DNA of 64,000 bases from Bombyx mori (lineage: Eukaryota; Arthropoda; Insecta; Lepidoptera; Bombycidae), in NCBI RefSeq assembly GCF_030269925.1, contig NC_085112.1, forward strand, positions 10,107,501 to 10,171,500, given 5' to 3'. Both the position numbers and the translations under genes were made by a program. Numbering within the stretch: position 1 is the first letter of the stretch; each line of letters begins with the position of its first letter. Below, one piece after another: positions 1 through 12,031 of the stretch. The notes below the pieces were generated by a model, which was not told where the DNA came from, did no database searches, and saw only the letters and a list, made by a program, of their open reading frames with translations.

Positions 1-1337
1 TTTTAAAATTAAATATTCGAATATGTACTTCGACAAAGGATTTAGTCAAATTTTTAATGAATGAAACAAAACATTATATCTGTTGAGAAGGAAATAATCA
101 TTGGTCGGGTTGGGCCTAACCCGTGGGAAATTACACATGAAAGGCAAACCGAAATGTCTTGCGATTAAATCCATCCGTACAAGCGATTCTGTCCCATTGC
201 GATATTTAATTTTAATTGAGTGGAAATTCTGAGCTTAGGGGTTGTGGTCGAATTTATCCGATTTTCCCAATACGAGTTAACGTTCAATACATTTTCGACT
301 AATAACGTTTAGAAAGATTCTAAAAAAAAGCATACTTAATGTGTACAATTATTATTACCTACACGCTATACTAACAAGCTACATGAAGCACCGCTTAAAT
401 TCAAGATCAAACACGTCAAATACTCTAAATTACGTGTTATCTTTCTTCTGTAAAGAAGCCAGGAGATAATTTCCGTATGTTTTGGCACCCGGCGACGGCT
501 AAGTAAAAGCTTTCCGAGTCTTATTGACACACCACTCTAAGTGAGCGTTTATTCGGCGGTAAGACGCCAGGTAACACGGTATCAACAAAACACGCTCTCA
601 ATGTGCCTTTGGAGACTTTTCCGACAATTTTCATCGTGTTTTCTATACAAAGAGCCCCTTAAATTGAAAGAAAAATACAAGTAAACTTTACCCCGAGGCA
701 ATGTTTTCAACAATTTATGTTTCCTATTGAAACAGCTGCCACTTCGCTCCGACGTTTCGCTATATCTGTAATTTTACGTGAAGGGGGATATTAAAAAGCA
801 ATCTACTTTAATTTCTCTGAAACCGGTAAGCCGAAAAATGAATTAATATCATTTGAGGTCCTTAATTTCTTCCGAGCAAAAGGACAGTGGCGTCTTCACT
901 GCGAATGTAAACTTAGCAATTTCAATATTTACGAGAGCTAGCGTGAAAAACGGTTTCGTCCCGAGGGATGCTGCAATATTACTTTTTAATAAAATTTTAT
1001 TAATTCTTGTTAGAGCTCTGCAAATGTTGCGTCGGTTTGGGTACCCAGGGAATTTATTTTATAGAAGAATTGATTTAAATTTTTATTCGCTTCACGTAAA
1101 CCAAATTGATTTTCATCTAGGTCGTAAAAAGTTGGGACAGAAAATATTGACGAATACGATTTTTACAAAACTTTCCTATTAATAATTTTGAGCCTAATCC
1201 CATATGCTGGACGCTTAGCAAGTCGAAATGATAACAGGTGGAGTTAGACAGCGAGGGAAAGGTAAGTGGGAGTAAGTCATAGAAGTGTCGGAAACCTATG
1301 ACATAGTCAAGACGGCCGAGCGGTCCTGAATGAGAAT
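1..1337. other. AT-rich sequence, no gene recognised
   Basis: I see no coding exon, RNA gene or repeat in this stretch. The longest open frame (853-1182, 109 codons) has no recognisable domain and lies in AT-rich DNA, so I treat it as chance. Confidence 0.5.
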
Positions 1338-1410
1338 AGCAGACATCCGAACATTATGGCATAAAAAGGGGAGACCTATGCCGAGCAGTGGGTATCAAAG
1401 GACTGAAGAT
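1338..1410 (+). repeat. Short LINE 3'-end remnant
   Basis: The stretch around 1371-1390 (gacctatgccgagcagtggg) matches the 'gacctatgtccagcagtgg' signature found just before the tail of many lepidopteran LINEs. Related remnants lie near 15415 and 44575. No coding part remains. Confidence 0.4.
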
Positions 1411-1504
1411 CTCTCAAAAATCTCACGTAAAATAAAGTTTTATTGCTGATAATTCTAAATATTTGTTTTATAAATATTTTTATTAAGATATTCACCTATC
1501 CAAT

Positions 1505-1815
1505 TTTTTTTATTGCCCTAGTAGGCAGACGGTTGTACGGCCCACCTGATGATGAATGGTTACCGTCACCCATGGACTTTAGCAATGCCAGGGGTAGAGC
1601 CAAGCCGCTGCCTACCGTTATGCACTCTCTCTCCACAAGCCTCGCTTGAAGAAGAACATGTTATGGCGCTCTGGAAACACCGTGGAGGGGAGCTCATTCC
1701 AGAGCCGGATGCTACGTGGCAAAAAGATCTTTGCACTGTGGACGAACGCAGTGGCTCCAGGTAGTATGGATGAACTCTACACCGGTGGCGGGCGGTGTGA
1801 TGATGGTTTTTTATT
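1505..1815 (+). repeat. Interspersed repeat family B, long copy
   Basis: A T-run plus 'attgcccta' is followed by gtaggcagacg, then cggcccacctgatg, ggttaccgtc, cccatgga and caatgccagggg. This core recurs at about 9840, 20265, 25245, 31120, 47195, 48855 and 54565. Here it extends a further 190 bases with GC-richer sequence (for example gctccaggtagtatggatga at 1754-1773). The overlapping short frames on both strands are not genes. I know the core as a common Bombyx repeat but cannot assign a class; the T-run suggests a retroposed 3' end read on the minus strand. Confidence 0.65.
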
Positions 1816-2233
1816 ATCAATTAATAAAGTAGCTAATAACTGCAATATTGCTAATTATATACCTATATTTATAAAACTGCTACCACTTTGAAATGAAGTA
1901 TTCGATATATAATATCCACTCCTTTAATAAACATCTACATAATTCATTTTTGCATGTTAAAGTTAATATAAATATATTGGTATAGTCTTCAGAATTCTGG
2001 AGTTGAGGTGAGCTGCGAAATTTTCGTCGTGATGTCTATGGACAGAGATAACCATTTTACATCAGGAGCGTTATGAACTCGTCTGCCCATCTTGAGCAAT
2101 TTTATTTACAATAACTGAATCGAGGTTTTAAGCTTTTAAATAGTTGTTCAGAGGTCACAAATTTAATGCCACAAATTTTCTATAAATTAGCCTAAATCAA
2201 ATCGATTAATCGATGCGATGTGAGACATTGATA
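1816..2233. other. No feature recognised
   Basis: AT-rich sequence with no gene, RNA or repeat that I can support. Confidence 0.45.
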
Positions 2234-2235
2234 TA

Positions 2236-2650
2236 TTAAGGGTTAGAGTATGAAATTGCCGATTTATACTTAAAAATTGGAATTCGTTTTTTTTCTTTCA
2301 TTTATCATATTTATTTAATCAAAATATCTACCATTATTATCTATACATTGCTGCCATTTAATAGCAAGGTCATTTATGCCTTTGCGATAGAGCTCTGGTG
2401 ATCGACATTCTACAAACTGTGTGAAAGCATTTTATACTGCCTCCTAGGAAGAAAACTTTTTATCACGTAGAAAATTGTCCAAATCACGAAAAAAATTGTA
2501 GTCCGTTGGAGCAAGGTCTGGCGAATACGAATGGTGACAAATGGTACCATTTGAAAAAAGTTTCACTCAAAAATCTCAAACCATGAAGGTTCTATGTCAA
2601 TTCGAAGTACCTATTACAATAAAACGGCAATTTCATACTTTAACCCCTAT
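2236..2650 (-). mobile_element. Internally deleted mariner element
   Basis: A 415-bp element lies between TA dinucleotides (2234-2235 and 2651-2652). Its ends are inverted repeats sharing the block agtatgaaattgccg. They differ at a few outer positions, so the copy is old. Only the C-terminal end of a mariner transposase frame survives, on the minus strand. The rest of the transposase is missing, so this is a dead deletion derivative. Confidence 0.85.
2315..2539 (-). pseudogene. Mariner transposase, C-terminal fragment
   Basis: Reading the minus strand down from 2539 gives the motif YSPDLAPTDY, the third catalytic aspartate region of mariner (DD34D) transposases. It is followed by a typical C-terminal tail with YRKGIND, KWQQCIDNNG and a YFD ending before the stop. 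Two in-frame stop codons interrupt the frame between the motif and the tail. The first two catalytic aspartates and the DNA-binding domain are absent. It belongs to a different mariner lineage from the nearly intact DD37D element at 36 kb. Confidence 0.88.
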
Positions 2651-2652
2651 TA

Positions 2653-3037
2653 CTAAAATACCGAACAATTTGTTTTGTACGATTTATAAAATCAAAACAT
2701 AGATGCGACGTTTCAAGTAGTTGACGGAGTTTTTAAAAAGCAATCAGAAATGGCAGATTTAGCAAGAAACAAAACAAAAACGACTAAAGAAAAGTCGAAC
2801 AATAACTATTTAAAGTATTTATCGGGGTCGGCTATAATGGTATGGCTGTTCGGAACTATCGCTATTCGCAAAATTAGATAGGCATGTTCCGCTATTAGGG
2901 CTGTCATGTTTTCTAAATGAAGATAAAACGAAGGCAAGCTAAATGCATTTTCAAACAAAAATCTTTATACTTATTAGGATTTCCTAAGATATATTATGAT
3001 GAGTTCATAAACAGCTAATATTGCGTATCGTTCATTC
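2653..3037. other. No feature recognised
   Basis: AT-rich, with no open frame of note and no repeat that I recognise. Confidence 0.45.
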
Positions 3038-3298
3038 ATTTTTTTTTATTGCATAGATGGGTGGAAGAGCTCACCTAGTCAGTCTACCTGGTGTTAAGTG
3101 GTAACCGGATCCCATAGACATATACAACGTAAATGCCGCCACCTAAGGTGGATATGAGTTCTAAGATATATATATATATTTTTTTGCAGTACAACGGCTG
3201 CCCTCCCCTTCATACCGAAATGCATTACTGCTTCACGGCAGAAATAGGCGGGGTGGTGGTACCTATCCATGCAGACTCACAAGAGGTCCTGCCTGCTT
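3038..3298 (-). repeat. Bm1 SINE, 5'-truncated
   Basis: The T-rich end and ttgcatagatgggtgg start the reversed tail. The body contains taccTGGTGTTAAGTGG, the caacgtaaatg block, 'ttactgcttcacggcagaaa' and ends at gactcacaagaggtcct. A (TA)n run replaces part of the middle near 3170. The tRNA-like head is missing. Bm1 is the abundant Bombyx tRNA-derived SINE, mobilised by LINE proteins. Confidence 0.85.
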
Positions 3299-3963
3299 AA
3301 AGTTTTTGAATTTTCAGATTTTTTCATTACCGCTAAAAATTTCACAAATTTAACTTAGACGATATTGTTAATTAAGCGACTTTAAGCTCTAACATTAAAA
3401 CAACATGAATATAGCGTGTATTAGTGTTTTGTTAAAATAAATCTAAAGAAAGCAGCTAATGTGATTAGCATTTGTCCATATAGCATGCTTGTTTCATTAA
3501 AATCCATTGCCGAATAACAAAAATCACTAAGGCAGTTTTAATGTGCATGTGTAATTCCGAATCAACACTCTTCAGATAAAAATAATTTACATGTTTGTAC
3601 GCCTTTGAAATTTCTCACTATAAAACGCCTATAAATTAATTTTTTTATATGCGTTTTGTGCTGAGAAATTTATTTTGCTTGCTTATATGGAAAAGATATT
3701 CAATAAAAATCAAAAATTCAATACAAACGAGTGACAACCCTTTCACCTGGTTTATATTTCGACCTTTATATTCTATTCCGGTCAGGGTATTATGAGCCTT
3801 CTTAAGACCTCGAATTCGCTTGTTCGAAATGGCCTGAGCTCATACAGATTACATAGCTACAACATGAGAGTAGTATTGTAAGGCAACAGAGCGTATGTGA
3901 AATTCTAACTGAAATCTGAAGAATAGGGTACATACAACCTAATAATTGTATGTATGCTTTAAC
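3299..3963. other. No feature recognised
   Basis: AT-rich single-copy-looking sequence. I see no gene or repeat. Confidence 0.45.
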
Positions 3964-4306
3964 AAAAACCGACTTCAAATAGAAAAAGAGTTATTCCAAA
4001 ACAAATGAATATACACTAAAAACAATAATCTTTCGAAATCGGTTGGCGTGATATTGAGTTATTGAGTTATTCATCTAATTGTCGCGCACATACTTAATGC
4101 AAATTTAAGGCTTATATGGATTTCTCATGGATACCATTAACAGAACTGGACTAAATTGAAATGGGACCACACGGGAAGCGTCAGCTTTCTAATAAAAAAG
4201 AATCATCAAAATCGGTTCACCCAGTCAAAAGTTATGAAGTAACAAACATTAAATAAAACATACAGTCGAATTGAGAACCTCCTCCTTTTTTGAAGTCGAT
4301 TAAAAA
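3964..4306. repeat. Repeat with inverted ends (aaccgacttcaaa)
   Basis: The 343-bp stretch begins with aaaaaccgacttcaaat and ends with ttttttgaagtcgattaaaa, so its ends are inverted repeats of about 14 bp with one or two mismatches. Inside is aaaatcggttcacccagt, a phrase I associate with dispersed lepidopteran repeats. No coding capacity remains. It could be a MITE or the tail of a larger element; no target duplication is obvious. Confidence 0.5.
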
Positions 4307-4841
4307 TAAATGTATGGGTAATTACTCTTCAATTATTACCAGATTGTTATTGTTCTTCTTAACATTTTCATCGTGAAGGATTTAGTTAATCTTGTACTAT
4401 AGAAACATGTAAATCAGGGCTTATTTTGATCTTAACATCATGCTTATGTCTTATTACTTACCTATGGAGCTCTGTGTGTTTTGAATGTGTGATATCTCGT
4501 TTATTTTCTGATATTGATTTCTTGTCAAAGTTAATATCTTTGTTAAAATAATCGACATTTAAGTTCTAATTGTACCCTGTATGTGTAATTCCATTAACTA
4601 ATAAGAAAGGAGGAAATACTAGTCTGGAGGTATTAAATGTGAAACATTTGATTTATATTACATGTCACTTAGAAAGAAAGATGATTAGGAAAAATGAATA
4701 CTGGCAATGTTTAAGGTATGGACCCAGAGACCGAAGCCTCATCTGTTGATCCTACCACATCGGGTCAACCTCGAAATTCCAGTTAACATTTAACAGTTAC
4801 TGTTAAGCTGGCTGGCGGACTGTAGTCAACAGAAGACTGTT
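4307..4841. other. No feature recognised
   Basis: AT-rich sequence without supported features. Confidence 0.45.
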
Positions 4842-5278
4842 TTCTTTTTTATTGCTTACATGGGTGGACGAGCTCACAGCCCACCTGGTGTTAAGTGGTT
4901 ACTGGAGCCCATAGACATCCACAACGTAAATGGGCCACCCACCTTGAGATATAAGTTCTAAGGTCTCAAGTATAGTTACAACGGCTGCCCCACCCTTCAA
5001 ACCGAAACGCATTACTGCTTCACGGCAGAAATAGGCAGGGTGGAGGTACCCACCCGCGCGGACTCACAAGAGGTCCTACCACCAGTAATTTATAATTATA
5101 ATTTTGCGGGTTTCATTTTTAGTACACGATGTTGTTCCTTCACCGTGGAAGTCAATCGTGAAAACTTGTTGAGTACATATTACATTAGAAAAATTGGTAC
5201 CCGCCTGAGATTCGAACACTGGTGCATCGCTCAACACAAATGCACCGGACGTCTTATCCGTTAGGCCACGACGACTTC
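4842..5278 (-). repeat. Bm1 SINE, near full length
   Basis: On the minus strand this copy runs from the tRNA-like head (gtcgtggcctaacggataag at about 5255-5274) through the B-box region near 5210 (reverse of gattcgaacac) and the body to a T-rich tail at 4842-4855. It is one of the few copies in the window retaining both A- and B-box segments of the internal RNA polymerase III promoter. The short frames inside it are not genes. Confidence 0.92.
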
Positions 5279-5988
5279 ATCAGAAATAACTACGTTCAGC
5301 ATTGACGCAATGAGTACAAGAAACTTGAGAATCATAACCGTAGGAAAATTGTTGTTGGATATTTTATCAATATTAGTTAAATAATACTAGATGCAACAAA
5401 GTTATTGATGTAAACAAAATAAGTAATAAACAACACGTGGGATATGAAATAAACGATTTTCAAGAAATCCAGCTATTCGTGCACGAACACGAAACATTCC
5501 GAATAAATAAACGATACAACGAATCATGCGACGGTTGTAGATTGCAATTCCAAACAAGAAACTCGAAAGCAGAATCGATAGAATTATCTGGAACATTGAT
5601 CAAAAGTGTAAACAGATACTGATTTCAGCTCAACGTTCAACGTGAACGCGATGCAATGCAGTGGAATCGTACAGGGTTGATGGTCATATAGATCATAATA
5701 AAATAACACTACAATTCAGACTAACTCCAATTTTGTTGGCAAAATTATACCGCTTTTGTCTACAAATACATACGAGAACTAGTAGCTTCGATATTCTTTT
5801 TATTTCTTATTTCTAATTCAAATGTATCTGAACTGAACTGTAATTACCGCGATCGTTTATTCTACATCAAATGTAGGCTGAAAATTAAAGAAAAACATAA
5901 AAATAGATTCATTGTAAGTGCAGTTTTTATTCAATTATTTTTGTTCAAATGTGTAGTAACGATAAATACATATTTTTATTATTTACTA
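5279..5988. other. No feature recognised
   Basis: AT-rich sequence. Two overlapping frames of about 60 codons at 5402-5622 have no recognisable domain. Confidence 0.45.
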
Positions 5989-6235
5989 GCTGACCCCGCA
6001 GACTGCGTAGTGCCTCAATCGATAAGTAAAAGACACATCAAGGGGACACATCAAAGGAAAAACAAAATTGTTTGTTTTTATATAATTCCGAACTTTTTAA
6101 TATTTTTCTACCTTTTAAACCTTCCCTGGACTTCCACGAATAATTCAAGACCAAAATTAGCCAAATCGGTCCAGCCATTCTCGAGTTTTAGCGAGACTAA
6201 CGAACAGCAATTCATTTTTATATATAGAGAATATT
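5989..6235 (+). repeat. Interspersed repeat family C
   Basis: It starts at actagctgaccccgcagact and ends with the block tccagccattctcgagtttt, then gcgagactaacgaacag and a TATATA(GA) tail. A reverse copy sits at 41343-41630. The TA-rich short tandem tail resembles the 3' end of an RTE-type LINE or similar element, but there is no coding sequence here to decide. The 100-codon frame across it is part of the repeat. Confidence 0.65.
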
Positions 6236-7399
6236 ATTTATAAATATTGTATTTTAGCAGTGTTTTTATTATTTATTTCAGAAGATATATCGTGTTTGTC
6301 CATAAATTCATTGTATTCATTTATTCTAATTCTTTAAACTGCGATTTATACAAAGAAACATCGCTATAAGTAGCTAATTTTAAAATAAGTAAATGTTGTA
6401 TTACTTATTTGTATATTTACAATTTTATCCATAATCAATTATCGGAGTGTTATAGCCCACTATAAGAATACTGTCAAGTAGTGATATTCTTAGTATTTAA
6501 TGAATAAACATTTAAATGACACTTCCTGGCAATCCCGTTATAGCGGGACTATATGGCAGCAATAACTGATTAAAAATAAGACTGCTAATCTAAAGCTTAC
6601 TGAAAGCTAGGTAGATAATGTATTTAAAAATGTTGGAACGGTATTAACGAAAAGGTTAATGTATGTACCTGTATGCACTATTTATTTTATTTAGTTATTG
6701 TTAACATAGAAGTAGAAACACAATGATATTGTTTGTATCTGTGCTAGAACTAGGTGATAAAACCTGTATCTCAAGTAGTACTATTACTATAGAAGGGTGT
6801 AACAAGTTCTGAGATTATTTCTGTTATACCTGGTTGATTTTGCGATAGTTATCGAGTTTTAGAATGACCAACAAGAATTTCAGAGTAACTATTTTCTCAA
6901 ATATTTAGAATGACAATACAATAAATTTTCAATTAACAATCTTGTGTTTCTTTATTGATGATTTTATACGAATTCTTTATTAGTGTACTGGCAGCCCTGC
7001 AGAAGTAATACGATAAGCTGGTTCCCAGTAAGCAGGATCCCCGTACATCCCAAAGCAATTCCTCGTACATATAGATTATATTTAGCCAAAGCAACTAATG
7101 ATCAACTCAATGTAGTTTCCAATTTCGTTGTAAATGATACTCTATGACTGTGTGACTATTTTTGGTGATGTAGATACAAATATAACAATTAGCGATATGC
7201 AAGACCCGCGTTCATTTACTTATTTTTTCCTAATTAAAATACGTACATAACACGTATCAATTACCAAGAACTTAATATGTTTCATTGCTATTAATGTTTT
7301 TTTTTCTTTTCACTATACGTTTTTTTTTCTACATGGCTTTTGTTTTTTCTTGTTTTTCGTTTATATATTATACTTTGTTTTACTTTTGAAAAACAAAAA
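6236..7399. other. No gene recognised; one small palindrome
   Basis: AT-rich sequence. The only structure I see is the palindrome tcccgttatagcggga at 6533-6548, which would fold as a 5-6 bp stem. No gene or repeat family is recognisable. Confidence 0.4.
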
Positions 7400-7419
7400 A
7401 GAACTATTGCTATACTGAA

Positions 7420-7800
7420 AAGAATGGTTGATCGGACTGATGCTGGTGTGCACGTCGCTCTGCAGGTGCCGGTGGAAGATCAGCGCCGTAGTACCGATGT
7501 TAAGCATTGCTGATTTTTTTTGTTTGTTTATTATTATTATAATTTGGTTGTCAACCGCGTGATAGGAGTAGAGCTGGTCGCCCTGTACACACTATCCAAC
7601 ACACCGTGGATAGCAAGATGAGAACTGCCGGCCTGACCTGGAGTTTCCAGAAGTTCCCCGTCAATTTCACCCCCCTATGGGAGGAAACCGTAGCGGCCTG
7701 ACCTGGAGTGATGTTAAGGAGCAAGCGCAAGAAAGGATGAAGTGGTGACAACTTGTGAGGGCCATACCAGCGGTGTACCATAGGATAGGACCCTTATATT
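7420..7800. repeat. GC-rich inserted segment, unknown family
   Basis: Two GC-richer blocks (about 7430-7505 and 7545-7795) stand out from the AT-rich surroundings. The second block is flanked by nearly the same AT-rich string, attattataattt at about 7532-7544 and tattattataattg at 7797-7810, which may be a target-site duplication. Inside it, cggcctgacctggag occurs twice (near 7629 and 7693). No recognisable protein is encoded. I would guess a retroposed fragment. Confidence 0.4.
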
Positions 7801-7962
7801 ATTATAATTGTAAACGTAATAAAATTACCAATGTTTTTTTTTTTATCTAGTCACTGATGCTAGGACATATTGTTCCACAATCCTGAGGATTTCTGCCACC
7901 AAGCAGTAATAAACGTTCCAGTTTGAACGTTAGGTAGGTATCTGTTATAGAATACAATTCTG

Positions 7963-8350
7963 GGGTCGTCGTGGCCTAACAGACAAGACGCTTAGTGCAG
8001 TCATATGTATGCGTCATAGCAAGGTGTATGCGTCGGTGCTCGAACCCACACGCAGGTACTAATTTTTCTAATGAAATACGTACTTTACAAATGCTCACGA
8101 ACGACTTCCACGATGAAGGAATAACACCGGGTAATATAAATCAAACCCTACAAAAATTATAACTTGCGTAATTACTGGTGGTGGTGGCGTGTTTTGAGGC
8201 CGTATGAGTAGGTACCGCCGCCCCATCTATTTCTACGGTGAAGCAGTAATGCGTTTCGCTTTGAAGGGCGGGGCAGCTGTTGTACTGTAAAAGCTGAGAC
8301 TTAGAACTCATAATCAAGGTGGGTATGGGGAGCCCATCTCAGCAATAAAG
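7963..8350 (+). repeat. Bm1 SINE, diverged, with head
   Basis: The copy starts with gtcgtcgtggcctaacagac (A-box region), has a B-box-like gtgctcgaaccc, then aatttttctaatgaaatacg and the body with gtgaagcagtaatgcgtttc. It ends at cagcaataaag. Many substitutions and a rearranged region at 8175-8215 show that it is old. Confidence 0.85.
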
Positions 8351-8902
8351 TAGAACAGTATCTCTTAAACAAGAGATAGCAGGACCAAGAACATGCCGCC
8401 ATTTCTAGTTTTTGTGCTGAGACTTATACGTGCCTATCGTTCTGAGTGTTGATGAGGGTTCACGTTTGGCAGTCAGAAATGGCTACAAAGTTTAATGTAC
8501 GCATCAGTTCCCTTTAAATCGATTTTTATTTTTGCGAAACTTAAACATCTGGCACAATTTCAGATTCCGTTCTCGGATTTCCTGCCTCCAATATTTTGGG
8601 TATCGCCTGTACCCGCGACATGTCCTGCATGCCGACATGGCGGCATTATGTCGTTGATGCCTATGGGCTCAGGTAAACACTAAACACCAGGTTAATAAGC
8701 TCGACCATTTAAGAAATAAAAAAATATATCTATCTACCTCGTATCCGAAATTTATAATTAGTACCTATTACAGATCATTCCCCAATGCGGTCGAGATGCG
8801 AAACGTCCACTTTTTTGCTGTTGCTGAAACAAAAGAACGACTAATCACCTGCTGTAAGTATAAGCCGTATTTAAATTCTTAAGGCACGCTATAAATTTAC
8901 AT
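8351..8902. other. No gene recognised
   Basis: Mixed sequence with a 62-codon frame at 8495-8683 that has no domain. I see nothing else to support. Confidence 0.4.
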
Positions 8903-9136
8903 CAGCTTTTCCCAAAGTGGGCGCTGCAGGCCTAACGTGGGTGGTAACAGGTCCAGAAAAAAATGGGAGCGTTGTGTAGAAGCTTAGGAGGCGATTTGTA
9001 ATTTCATCTAAAAGGACTCTTAGACAACAACTAAGCTCTCACTATAGTGGTTTTTAGGTATGTGAAAAAACGGGGGCGCTATAAAATAATTTATTCTCAA
9101 ATTGGGCAGTAGACAAAATAAGTTTGGGAACCCCTG
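8903..9136. mobile_element. Non-autonomous hAT-type element (MITE)
   Basis: The 234-bp element starts cagcttttcccaaagtgggc. It ends in the reverse complement of caggggttcccaaacttatt, so the ends form imperfect inverted repeats of the hAT type (CAG.GGTTCCCAAA). It is bounded by the 8-bp sequences atttacat (8895-8902) and atttacac (9137-9144), which match at seven of eight positions. An 8-bp duplication is diagnostic of hAT transposition. No transposase is encoded. Confidence 0.8.
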
Positions 9137-9144
9137 ATTTACAC

Positions 9145-9714
9145 GGAACAAATCGGATAGTTGGCCATAATATAAAACATAAGTTTGTGCTGTTACCTTA
9201 TTTCTTTTGCTTGTCAGATGAACTATTAATAATATAATTCTTTAAAGATTGTATAAAAACAACATTACTGTCTGTAATAAATATACTTCACCTAATACCT
9301 CTGAATATTTACCCGTCCATTACAAACCTTCTTTGGAGCCTATTTCAAATAGTTTATTCTACATAAGTTTGTGGAAATTAATAAAAATATTCAAAGTTTG
9401 GTTTGAAATATGACAAAACCTTCAATAATAAGGCTAACCCGACACGCAACTTCCGCTTATCAGTCTCTTTGGATGAGCACAAATTCTTAATAAGCAATAT
9501 AATAACCTTCAAAAGACGTAGCCTTGAATAACAGACATCTACAGAAATCAAATGGCCATTTACAAAATCAAAAGCTTGAATTTACTTAAATCTCTCGTCA
9601 GCCCTAAAGGTTAAGTTGAAAAGCGTATTTCGTATTTTATGGAAAATCGGATGATGCTATTATATAAATTTGAAGCGCTGTTAATTTTGAAGATCTTTGT
9701 TGCAATAATCTAAT
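9145..9714. other. No feature recognised
   Basis: AT-rich sequence with nothing I can support. Confidence 0.45.
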
Positions 9715-9890
9715 TCACAAATCATATTTAGAGCACTGTAACCAGTCCTTCTTCAAACGAGTCTTGCAGATAGTAGTCTTAGTGGCAAGCAGCGTCTTGT
9801 CTATGACCCTGCTATTTCTAACGTCTATGAAGAACGGTAGCTACTCACCATAAGGTTGGCCATATGGTCATCTGTCTACAAGACCAAAAA
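9715..9890 (-). repeat. Repeat family B, diverged
   Basis: The reversed core acggtagctactcaccataa, then ggttggccatatggtcatct and gtctacaagaccaaaaaaaa marks a family B copy. The part before about 9835 is related only loosely. Confidence 0.5.
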
Positions 9891-10314
9891 AAAGTATAGG
9901 AAAAAAAAATGTTTTATCTCTATTCACAGTTCTCTATGGTTCTATTTTCGATAACCGTCAACTGACTATTTAAATGCAAGACTCGTCAATGTAGCTACTT
10001 TTTATATTATAATTCGTGGATTTTGAAAATAGCCCTCTTTGACAACTCTTTCAGGTTGAACATAAGGGCTCCCAGCCAGTTTAACTGGAATAGTCTCTTA
10101 GACTATCGGCGAGTAAGTAGGAGAAAAATAAATCCAATAAAAATACTAGGCTATTTTCTTTTTATGATAAGGCCATGTTTTAATGAACTATTTCTCTTTA
10201 ACTTAACTTTTTAATTTTCATATCGAGTATTTTTCACTGTAAGTTATCTAATCTGGAGTTTTTGAAATACACGTTTTTTAACTATTTATAGTTGGTAGAA
10301 GTATTTATAATAAC
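9891..10314. other. No feature recognised
   Basis: A 63-codon frame at 10023-10214 has no recognisable domain. I see nothing else. Confidence 0.4.
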
Positions 10315-10759
10315 ATGTGGTCCCTCGGTAATCGAAATTCGACTATAATTAATTGAAATTATAAGTTTGTACACTATTATGATTCTATTGTCAAGGACTA
10401 TTATATATTATATGCGAAAATACTTTTTCCCCAACCTATTAACTATATACTTTTATAATCACAGATTTCGCCAAGACTACACTTTAGACAAATATTAATA
10501 AAGACACAATATTTCATCTATTCTCTATTTGACAACAGACTATGCAATAAGAAAAGTTTGACAATAAACAAATAGTATGCATGCGTATGTGCCAAATACA
10601 CGGTATTGTGTGTAATGTTTTTTTAATTGATTTAATGTATTTTTTATGCATAATAAAAAAAAAATAACATTCTGCACTCCCCCTCTATATTCTCTCTCCG
10701 TCCGCGCAATTTTCGTAGAAAGGGGTATAAAATGTTTGCTTCACGTATTAATATAAAGA
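10315..10759 (-). mobile_element. Non-autonomous Helitron
   Basis: On the minus strand the element starts TCTTTATATTAATACGTG after an A. It carries aaaattgcgcggacgg near its 5' part and ends near the palindromic tagtcgaatttcga hairpin. The same sequence occurs at 28319 and, in best condition, at 51414. Here the terminal CTAG has decayed to a CATG-like string. Helitrons move as single strands by rolling circle and insert between A and T. This copy encodes no Rep/helicase protein. Confidence 0.8.
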
Positions 10760-10969
10760 TAAGTGAAGTAAGAACTTTACACTGAAATACTAGAGTTCAT
10801 GGAATGACTAATTTATCATGCGTGTTATGAAAACTTGCTGAATAGTTCGGCGCTAAAATACAACTATGTGCTCTATTAATATAACTTAACAACTGACATT
10901 ACTGTGGGAAGTTTCCAAAATTACGGTTACAAGAACAAGTAATACAGTGTTATTAATGATGACATAATG

Positions 10970-10971
<2 letters not shown>

Positions 10972-11037
<66 letters not shown>
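10972..11037. repeat. (TA)n microsatellite plus T-run
   Basis: About 26 TA units are followed by a run of T. The frame across it, encoding alternating Ile-Tyr, is an artefact of the repeat. Confidence 0.95.
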
Positions 11038-12031
11038 GTGCTTTATTTCGTCCGCAGTTTTTGTCTACAAAAAGCACTTAAAAAATAGTTTATTAAGATA
11101 ATTCGCTGGTTTCAATAGATTACGTGTAATTTAATTGAAATTCAATAAACTAACAATTTTTAGATTTATTCTTGCATTTAAAATTAGAGGATTAGCTCTA
11201 CTGTGTTATTCGCATTGGGTTTTTCAATTGACAATTAGAATTTCTAATATTTCCACCACATTACGTTTTATTGAGAAAACGTGTTTCACAACTTCAATTA
11301 CACGATCCAAGCTTTTGTAGTAAATGAGTTTGTAATGCGGACTGCACCGATATTATCACGTTAGGGGCACGCTACACTTTACCAACGAAAAGTAAAGGTG
11401 AGTTCACAAAAAATGGTTCTTAACCGTGTTTTAATAAAGACTGTTTCTACATAACTTAAGTTTCCGTGCCCAAGGAACGTTAAGTAAATAACAAAGTCGT
11501 AACACAATAGCGACTATTGAAAACGACAAATTTATTTTCGTACTAAGTACATATTAGGAGTATATTAGTTGATCAAAGCTAATATTCAATGGTAACCTTT
11601 AAATAATACACTTTAAATATCATGCAAACACTGGATGCTCCGGATAATTGAAATATTCTAGAAGCGTATGGTGGCTATTATCGGTTCCTTATTTTTCATT
11701 TTCGCGGTCTAGTACATAAGTATATGTACATAATATCTTTAGTGATAGTCAATTTAAGATTTTTCGAAGCCAGACTTCGTAGTAAATCATTCAAAGTGAC
11801 AACTGCCATTGATAGGGGCAATAGAATGATCTTGCACACTGCTTCTATAAAAAAATCCTTGAAACTTACCCACAATCCGTTTCAAGACATGATTTCCTTA
11901 CTGTTTAATTTACTTTCTATTTTCTTACTCACTATAGTGTTTCTTGAGTGCCATGAAATGTTCTTCTTCAAAATATTCGAAACGAGCCCACGGCTTTGAT
12001 GTGACCCTGACATTTCTGATATCGATGGGCT
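11038..12031. other. No feature recognised
   Basis: AT-rich sequence. Short frames at 11135-11320 and 11724-11999 carry no recognisable domain. Confidence 0.4.

Noticed and set aside
853..1182. A 109-codon plus-strand frame
   Set aside because: No recognisable motif and composition like its non-coding surroundings.
10886..11077. Frame encoding a long Ile-Tyr repeat
   Set aside because: Translation of a (TA)n microsatellite.
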